This document shows, piece after piece, positions 57,326 through 64,000 of a stretch of 64,000 nucleotides of DNA. The notes below the pieces were generated by a model. The model was not told the origin of the DNA and did no database searches. It saw only the letters and a program-made list of their open reading frames with translations. Location of the stretch: NCBI GenBank assembly GCA_038380435.1, contig JAWZYU010000017.1, positions 19,343,283 to 19,407,282 of the forward strand, in the 5' to 3' direction. This stretch comes from Ryuthela nishihirai (lineage: Eukaryota; Arthropoda; Arachnida; Araneae; Heptathelidae). Each line of letters starts with the position of its first letter. The first letter of the stretch is position 1. Position numbers and translations under genes: made by a program.

Positions 57326-58245
57326 AGCAATGCAGTCAGCTTCCAAGCCAAAGGCAAGAAATGAACATACTGAAAACACTTTCATTGTTTCTTCCTTGTT
57401 GAAAGAACAAACTTCGCGCATATATGAAAGAAAAAATTTAATCGAAATGCACTGTTTGAAATGCTTGCCACTTGAGAGGGGTGGGGGAATTTATATAGAT
57501 ATAGAAATATTTATCAGTATTTATATTTAGTTATTATTATTTTTTCTTGTTTTCAAAAGAAATTATACTATATGCTGTCTATCTGTCCACCCGCCAGTAG
57601 CTTCAATTTTTTTGTTATTACAGCTAAATTAAAATTTCTTTTCAGGTTAGATAGGTAATTATGAAATATTACGATTCGCAATTTCGGAATCGCTGAAAAG
57701 TTTAAATGGCGTCCTCTAATGATGGAAAAAGCTTAAACTGGCAAACTTTTATTCGAATATTTCACACGATGTGTTTATGATAGAAATTTTGATGGTAGAA
57801 TGTTGGAGGTCATGAGGTTTGCTTTACTAGGTACTGCCTCCCCTCTCCCGGTCTTTTTTTGTCCTTTCCAGCTTCTTTTTTTTTCGGTGACCCTATTTTT
57901 TATCATTACTTTTTAGTGCAGTCTTCATTCCATGGTTCAAAACGAATCCAAAATGTGTTAGTGCTCCTCATAAAAAATAATTGCCGATTTTCAGTAATTG
58001 ATGGAAAAAGCATGGCAATGGAATACCGCATTTAGGATTATTGTGAAATAAAACTGTTAGTGCTGCTCATGGTGACGCAACACATGCTCCGCAAAACCGA
58101 TTTTTAAACCTACATAAATCAAAAGTAAGAAAAAGAAGGAATCACACAATCAAGGAACTATAAATACATTCGAAAGGCAGGTTAATCGTAACGTCCTTTG
58201 GTTTCCTTATCAAGGTACAAAAAAATAATATCGTGAAGCACATTA
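57326..58245. other. Unassigned interior of the 3.9-kb element
   Basis: No ORF with recognisable transposase motifs. Confidence 0.4.
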
Positions 58246-58253
58246 ACAAATAC

Positions 58254-58575
58254 CAGGGCCGGCGCGAGGCAGGTTCAGCGCGTTCCCCGGAACCCGGCCC
58301 GCGCTTTAAAAGGTGAAAAGCTCATTGTAAAAAACGAAATTTCGGCCAAAATTGACCGAAACAGCGAAATCGGTCAATTTCGATGACATAATTAAAGATT
58401 TTGCAGCGGAAAAGGCGAGAAAAATTATGTAATGGTTATAATACATTCGGTGTTCCTATAAGTTGTATGTAGATATGTACCGCAATTTGTACTTATAATA
58501 AATAATTCATTATTATAAAATTTAGAAGTACATATAAATGCGTTTTTGGCCCCGCAAAAGTTCACGCCGGCCCTG
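58254..58575. mobile_element. hAT-like MITE, copy 2, nested
   Basis: Same family and orientation as 27682..28026: left end CAGGGCCGGCGCGAG, right end CGCCGGCCCTG. ACAAATAC and ACAAAAAC flank it, with 7 of 8 identical. Confidence 0.9.
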
Positions 58576-58583
58576 ACAAAAAC

Positions 58584-59190
58584 TGTGTGATTTTTTAATT
58601 CATTCGTTTACCATATTTGCAATATATTCATCATATCATTCATTTATTCCTATTGCAATGAATATTTAAAAGTTTGAGGTATATTTTAAAAAACACTAAA
58701 AAAAAATGCTTTAATCAAAAAAGTGAAATTTCCATTTGTCCAGGGCGGATGAAACGTCACATTTCCTTGATATATTTTCACTTCTAATGGCCCAAACTAA
58801 AGATGCAACAGCTTTTTTTAGGTTCCCTTCCCCTCCCTTTATCAGGAACTAAAAATATGTGCGTGCAAAACTAGATCCTTTCTTTTACTGAACGAAAAAA
58901 GTAATATCGAAATCGGTTGATTAGTTGCAGAAATATTTAATGCAGACGGATAGACGGTGGGGCCTGGCGATAACATTAGCAAGTTTTGCTTTCATGAAAA
59001 TGTGTTAAAAATGAAAATTCTTGATTCAAAATAATATCCATGAAATATATATCCATTCAAGCCCAGATCTAAGAAGAAGGGAGGCTAAGACACTCTATTT
59101 CTATTGCAGTGAAATATTTTCCCCTCCGTTTCGGAGGTCTTTAAAAAATACCCCTCCTCCCCGATCCGGCCCTGATAACATCATTAATAG
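58584..59190. other. Unassigned interior of the 3.9-kb element
   Basis: AT-rich. GATCCGGCCCTGATAAC near 59163 looks like another decayed element end. Confidence 0.4.
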
Positions 59191-59306
59191 TCATTGGCTA
59201 CTGCACCTTTGGGCGAACGAGCTTTGGACAAATTGGCTTTGGACTAGTTGTCCCATTAGACGAATTGGATTGGACCAACTGGCATTAGACGAATAGTACC
59301 AGACCC

Positions 59307-59460
59307 GGTTCTCCTGCACCCTGGGCCACGGCTTAACGCTCCATCCGACAGTTAGTGGTCTTTCCAAGCCCATCGGTATCCCCTACTGACCGAGGGCAGA
59401 GCGGGGAGATGGAACCTGAGAGCTCGGATTATGGCACACTACCGACTGAACCTCCCCCCC
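59307..59460 (-). mobile_element. SINE-A, 5' half of the split copy
   Basis: Continues from GGTTCTCCTGCACCC through the body to a decayed head and a C run, completing the copy begun at 55226. Confidence 0.8.
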
Positions 59461-59587
59461 CCCCCCACACATACATTGTTAGTGCGATATAGCATTATGG
59501 TATATTTGGTAATAATGAGAATAAAACTGAGAACTTCCGATTACAAGCAAGGCGTAGCAACCTTTAGAGCACCCAAGCTCTTGGACC

Positions 59588-59955
59588 TGCTGACTTGACT
59601 CGGTCGGTCGCACACCTGGCTCGTAATCTGCAGTTCCCAATTTCGAATTCTCGGCTATGCTAGCTTTGAGATTTATCTCCTCTAAACCCCACCCTGCCCT
59701 CAGTCAGAAAGGGAACATCGATGGAATTGGAAAGGACACCATCCGTCGGATGGGACGTTAAATTGCAGCTCCATGGGCAAGGAGAGCTAAACCTTGTATA
59801 TTTTGAAGAACACACTGGATGACCTTGATGGGAGACAGCTATCCAGTGGGTCCCCTTCTCCAACCTTCTCTGAGCCTTTGGGGTGCTTCTAACCTGGCCA
59901 TTTAGTTCATCGTGTGAATAAAAGTACCGCTCAGAGGTCAATCAAATCTAGCCTC
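59588..59955 (+). mobile_element. SINE-A, diverged
   Basis: The head (CGGTCGGTCGCACACCTGGC), body and tail (CTCAGAGGTCAATCAAATC) are recognisable with many changes. Confidence 0.82.
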
Positions 59956-60826
59956 ACAGTAAGCTGGAGTATGGGTGTGTACACCTCTATTGTTGGTAAT
60001 GGTTTTGTTGAAGTCTCCAGAAAGTTTGGTGATGTAAATAACGTTGAACCGCTTTCTGTGTGGACTTAACATCATCTGCTGCTTTCAATTCCTTTTCCTG
60101 TGATTTATCTTTCTTGCAAATAAGGCAAAGGAAGAACAAAGATATTTGCGTAGTTCTCCATGAGGAAGTAATCACCATTAGTGAGCAGAAAGAGCTGGAT
60201 TTTAGCGATGCAAGGAGAGATTAGGGACAAGGTCTTCGTAGATGGAAAGGCAAAACCCATTGGAGGGAAATGGGAGATGAAGAGGAGAAAGGGTCAGAGA
60301 CAACGGAATGAGATGCGGTGAGGCGAGGAGGGGAAACAGAGGATGATGTCCAAGGCCACTGAGATGAGTGCCAATGATGATCCTCATCCCAGTAGAGCGT
60401 GCAGTGCTTTGGGCCATGAAACGAATGGCCCTGCAGTATGGTCAATGAACGACATGACGATGGCTGCATCCGAATGACAAATAAAAGGCGAAGTTCAAGC
60501 TCAAATTCATTTCAAACTGCACGACGCAAGTGTCGGTTTTGATTAATGTTAATTCCAAATCTGTCTGCTAGTCAAAGCTTGTGTTCAGCCATCCAATATC
60601 AACGACCTGAATCGAAAGAATTAACTATTCATTAAATAGTTAATTCTTTCGATTAAATTCATATAACGAAAGATTAAAGACCATCAAGTGATTTAAAATC
60701 TGTGGACAAAAATTTCTCTGCATACTGTTTTGCGAATTCAAATATTTTAAATCCCCTCCGGCTAAAGATCGTTTAAATTACAAACAGGCATTTCATCATT
60801 AGTTTTAACCTATTGTAAGCATCATT
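59956..60826. other. Unassigned DNA with a perfect hairpin
   Basis: A perfect 20-bp hairpin with a 5-nt loop lies at 60610-60654 (AATCGAAAGAATTAACTATT and its inverse). Overlapping - strand ORFs at 60202-60469 read Pro/Leu/Ser-rich peptides without a recognised domain. Confidence 0.5.
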
Positions 60827-61428
60827 AGTTGGGTTGTTTCACCTCTAACGATACTTTTGTGCCCCCAATTGTCCAAATAGTGTGGTCACATAGCCTCAAA
60901 AGGGCTCAGAGCTGAATAGGGAAGAGAACCCACTTGAGAGCTGTTAGGAGCCAGATGGGGAGGCTACCATCTATTTCCCAACAGCTGTTCCAGTGGGTCC
61001 CCTCCCTCAACCTTCTCTGAGCCTTCGGGGTCCTTCTGACCTGGCCATTTAGCCCCCCTGTGTGCAAAAAAAGTGCTGCTCAGAGGTAAAACAACCAACC
61101 AGCCAAAGCAGCCAGGTTGAAAGCTCCCATTGTGGCCATTCAGAGTATTCTTTGAGTGCACGGAATACGGCTCTCCTGCACACGAGGCCAGAGTTTAGCA
61201 CCTCACCTATGTAGGACGACGACCTATCTAATCCCATTGGTGACCTCCTTCCTCACTGAGAGCACACGGAGGGTTAACGGAGAAAATCACAACTCAGATT
61301 CATTTGGGACTCTGACCTGGGAGGAGGGACGTATCCTATAAAATCTGATCGTCTGCTTTGAGTTGTCTTAGTATAATTTCATTTTAGCCAACCGTGTGCA
61401 GTACCGTCTGAGCTAAGCGTCACCGTCA
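60827..61428 (-). mobile_element. SINE-A, old copy interrupted by another SINE-A
   Basis: Tail at 60827-60957, then resumption at about 61103 through a decayed body and head (CAGTACCGTCTGAGCTAAGC). Confidence 0.72.
60958..61102 (+). mobile_element. SINE-A 3' piece nested in an older SINE-A
   Basis: GGAGGCTACCATCTATTTCC through to AAAACAACCAACC, in the opposite orientation to the host copy and much less diverged. Confidence 0.8.
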
Positions 61429-61934
61429 CTTCACCAGTAGGATGCATTTCTACAACAATAGCACTGGAATCTTTTTTTTTTAATTTACGCCACTTTGAAG
61501 TGAAATGTATCACTTAAAGAAGATGCGAGTTATCTTCTTTAAGTGATTGCCATTTATTTACCTGCATTGTTACGCAAATAATATTTAAAATAGCTTGATG
61601 ATTCCAATAAATAACAGGGTAATTTAGTGTCCAAAACAAAATCATTCCAGTGGCGGGATAAGTAGGTCCTGGGGCAAGACACTTTTTCAGTAGCAGTAAT
61701 TGTGTATGCTGCTAAATATTGCCCATTACATTATATTCCTTATTTAAAACATTTTTTTTAAATTCCATTGATTTAAAGCTCAATTCAAATTTCATGCTGT
61801 TAAAACAAAAATCATGAAAGTAGTGTGAGCTGGAAGGTTCCAAGGATTTTGACCAATGTCAAAATCCTTCGAACCTTCGCCCTGTACTTTTATGGAACTT
61901 ATTTTAATTTCATACTTTTTTCCCCTCAATTGAC
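61429..61934. other. Unassigned DNA with two hairpins
   Basis: A perfect 16-bp hairpin lies at 61509-61547 (ATCACTTAAAGAAGAT and inverse). A 21-bp hairpin with one mismatch lies at 61833-61878 (GAAGGTTCCAAGGATTTTGA plus C). Confidence 0.6.
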
Positions 61935-62200
61935 TTCCCCCACTCCGCCCTCAGAGATAAAGAGGACACGATGACCTTGGAAAGGCTGCTGTCCATCAGA
62001 TGGAATGTTAAACCATGACCAGGTCTTTAGGAGCTCTCGTTAAAGACAACGCTGTATGACCTTAACCAGAGGCTTCCATCTGTCTACCATCAGCTGTCCA
62101 ACTTCGACTCTTCTCTCAACCATTGGGATCCGCGTGACCTGATCATTTACACTCATTATGTGCACGAAAGCGGCGCTTACAGATTAAGCAATTCAATAAA
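61935..62200 (+). mobile_element. SINE-A, old, head-truncated
   Basis: The GCCCTCAGAGATAAAGAGGACA region through to a decayed tail (GCGCTTACAGATTAAGCAA). Confidence 0.65.
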
Positions 62201-62279
62201 CCAAATCCTTATATAGCATTATTCAAAGTTTACAATGTCATGAAACAGCTGTCGAATCTTCCAAACATTGACAATCAGT

Positions 62280-62430
62280 TCGGTTGGATTATTTTACATC
62301 TGAGTAGCAGGTCATAATGAGCTAAATAGTCAGGTCACAAGGACTCCCCAGGGTCCCAGAAAGTTTGAGATGGGGATACCCTGGTTAGCTGTTAGGAAAC
62401 AGATGTAAATCCCCCTTCAATGCCATCCAG
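62280..62430 (-). mobile_element. SINE-A, old 3' fragment
   Basis: TTGGATTATTTTACATCTGAG through CAATGCCATCCAGTGCATG, diverged. Confidence 0.68.
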
Positions 62431-62586
62431 TGCATGTGTGTTTAGAGAAAAATTATTTTCATCCGAAGTCACGGCTGTCTTTGCAAGTCCATCACTTTTC
62501 TTTTGAAGAATTTAAATTGATTTCAACCCTCACCGCCTCTGGAATCTATTTTTTTAGAAAACCTGCATTGTTTATATTTATTTTTC

Positions 62587-62785
62587 ATATGGCCGAGTGG
62601 TTAGCACGCTTGGCTACTGATCTAAGGGACCTGGGTTCGAGCCCCGGGTAAGGCATGGCTGTTTGTGTCGTTTTTCTGCTGAGGTCCTGCCATCCTCTCA
62701 GACCTTCTACTATGGCATATAAACTGACTGGCTCCTGTCAGACCTCTGTGGCAGCAGCGCTTGAGGGGGTATTTATTTATTTATT
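62587..62785 (+). mobile_element. SINE-B, near full length
   Basis: The head ATGGCCGAGTGGTTAGCACG, body and tail TTGAGGGGGTATTTATTTAT are present. It ends 93 bp before the last LHFPL exon. Confidence 0.93.
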
Positions 62786-62878
62786 TTTATTAAACTAGCG
62801 TGAAGCTGTGGAACAATGTTTTGAATACTGTCCTCAGGAAATATTTCCAATTCCTAATTTCGCTTCCTTTTCTTTCAG

Positions 62879-63069
62879 GTGAAGTGAACAGCGCTTTCGT
62901 TGCTGACAACCAATCCAGTCCATCGCGGAAGTCAACTAACCTTCAGCCCGTCATGGTGGTGCCCCCTGGTGACCCCGACCACTACTCCGACTTTTCCCAT
63001 CACACATTGCGATCAGCCAAAGGATTCCGCCAAGACTACACCCAATCGGTCGGAAACTTCCAGTTGTGA
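62879..63069 (+). CDS. LHFPL: LHFPL3/4/5-class tetraspan protein, last coding exon
   Basis: The acceptor CTTTTCTTTCAG precedes the exon. Its first two bases complete the Gly codon split by the intron, so the frame from 50908 continues cleanly. It encodes the cytoplasmic C-terminal tail of about 62 residues: hydrophilic, rich in Ser, Pro, Asp and His (for example GDPDHYSDFSHH). The tail ends in SVGNFQL and then TGA. LHFPL tails are variable, so the assignment rests on phase, splice signal and position, not on tail similarity. The last three residues (F-Q-L) fit a class II PDZ-ligand pattern, which is inference. The upstream in-frame ATG within intron sequence is not a start. Confidence 0.82.
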
Positions 63070-64000
63070 GAGAAAGGACATCCAAAGGAAAAGGACACTG
63101 GCAAAACTCTGTGATGATTTGAGATATCTTTCATGGGTGTCTGCGTCTCATTAATTAATGCCTTACGATCCAGACCCATCGCCGGAAGTGGAAAAACACG
63201 ACGACCAAAGACTGCATCATCCCTTCCGGTAGATGTCGCTTGCATCTCTTTAGTTGCCATTGCCAGATTCAGCCACATGTGGTCAATCGGGTTGGCAGGA
63301 CAAGTGCAAAGCAAAGTCTGAAAGTGATTTTGTTTATAACAAACTCTCTTCCGGTGTTGAGGAGAAAGGCCAGAAAATTCAAGGGACAATTTAATTGCTA
63401 TAAATGTTTGCAAAGGAGCGAACAACAAAGGCAATTTGGAAGATCGTCTGTAGGAATAGGCATGCATATAGAGTTTACTTTTCAAAAGTTTACTTTTTAG
63501 AAATTTTGTCGAAATTTCAATGATTTGAATTTAATTCGTTCCCAATCATTGCTTCAATACAAATCAAACGTTAATGTATTCGTCATTAAAACATCTGCCA
63601 TTTTTAAATTTGTTTCTTGCCTAGTTCTGGATGACGGAACAATTTAGAGAAAAAACACGACTATTTGACACAAGTGAAAATTTTCTCAGAAGCTATGAGA
63701 CGGGCAAAAACAATATGACGAACAAATCGAAATTTTTTGCCAAAATTAAAAGAAATGAATATAAATATTTTCTCTATGGGAAAATGTGAAGAAACGAAAT
63801 TCCTCAAACTCCAGCAGTGTTACTTTAAAAAAAAAACTTTGTCTTTAGTTCGCTTACTAAGCCGTCTGTGTCATGTGAAGAAAAACTAATGCATGAAAAG
63901 AATTATAAATTTAAAATCTGGAGACATTTCATCCACATTCGTATTCATCCTCAGGTCACGGCAAAAGAAAGTGACCTGAAATATTCAAAAATTTTAAAAA
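63070..64000 (+). other. Probable LHFPL 3' UTR and downstream DNA
   Basis: No further coding exon is expected after TGA. No canonical AATAAA was seen nearby; ATTAAA occurs near 63585. A 149-aa ORF on - (63036..63485) overlaps the coding exon antisense and has no recognised domain. No mobile element was seen here. Confidence 0.5.

Larger units (their letters stand above)
55407..59306. mobile_element. 3.9-kb TIR element inserted in SINE-A
   Basis: The left end TTCTGGACGATTCGTATAAT and the inverted right end TCTGGTACTATTCGTCTAAT form terminal repeats. Both ends carry many sub-terminal GATTGGTCCAATG-type motifs in both orientations. The split SINE-A supplies an 8-bp target duplication (GGCTCTCC and GGTTCTCC). 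No long transposase ORF remains. It hosts two SINE-B copies, one SINE-A and one hAT-like MITE, which are younger. Confidence 0.78.

Noticed and set aside
60202..60469. Overlapping Pro/Leu/Ser-rich ORFs on -
   Set aside because: Short, mutually overlapping and without a recognised domain; perhaps a decayed element.
63036..63485. 149-aa ORF on - at the 3' end
   Set aside because: Antisense to the LHFPL last exon and its 3' UTR; no domain.

Overview
The window is eukaryotic, metazoan and almost certainly arthropod nuclear DNA. It is AT-rich, with long non-coding stretches and dense SINEs, tandem repeats and DNA-transposon remnants. The only recognisable host gene is an animal LHFPL tetraspan gene, and the intron that can be measured is very large. 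The style, with two abundant tRNA-headed SINE families and large introns, fits an arachnid such as a spider, but no single sequence here proves that. No prokaryotic operon, CRISPR array, rRNA gene or free-standing tRNA gene was seen.

Gene content. Two exons on the + strand (50663..50908 and 62879..63069) join in phase across an 11,970-bp intron. They encode the C-terminal half of an LHFPL3/4/5-class four-pass membrane protein. The upstream exons were not found in the 50 kb before, so positions 1 to 50,662 may be one enormous intron plus anything nested in it. One intronless ORF on the - strand (3080..3547) lies behind an ETS/CRE-like motif cluster and may be a small nested gene. All other ORFs are shadows of repeats or lack support.

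Repeats. SINE-A is about 385 bp, with a tRNA-Met-like head and a tail ending AACAACCCAACCCA, and occurs about 37 times as whole, truncated or nested pieces. Many copies have exact 9-14 bp target-site duplications (TSDs). SINE-B is about 200 bp, has a different tRNA-like head with the D-arm TGGCCGAGTGGTTA, and occurs about 18 times. SINE-C occurs twice, and a fourth retroelement once. DNA elements include hAT-like elements with 8-bp TSDs (8137, 22769, 27682, 58254), a hAT-like element carrying nested insertions (51518), TA-flanked Tc1/mariner-like elements (10938, 24056, 51647), a palindromic TIR element (36983) and a 3.9-kb TIR element that splits an old SINE-A (55407).

Layout. 1-1.5 kb: 128-bp array. 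3-3.6 kb: candidate small gene. 4-5.4 kb: T-rich minisatellite. 5.5-24 kb: SINE-dense DNA with hAT and foldback elements. 24-25.2 kb: Tc1-like element filled with a 66-bp array. 25.5-37 kb: sparse repeats and GC-rich patches. 37-50 kb: palindromic element, more SINEs, a 369-bp triplication and a 27-bp array inside a SINE. 50.7-63.1 kb: the LHFPL exons and the repeat-filled intron between them.

The most notable pattern is that three separate transposons have turned into tandem arrays: a hAT end into a 128-bp array, a SINE-A 3' region into a 27-bp array, and a Tc1 interior into a 66-bp array. A second pattern is a set of near-perfect short hairpins that look like template-switch inverted duplications, two of them at SINE tRNA heads. 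I found no evidence of a wholly new gene system.
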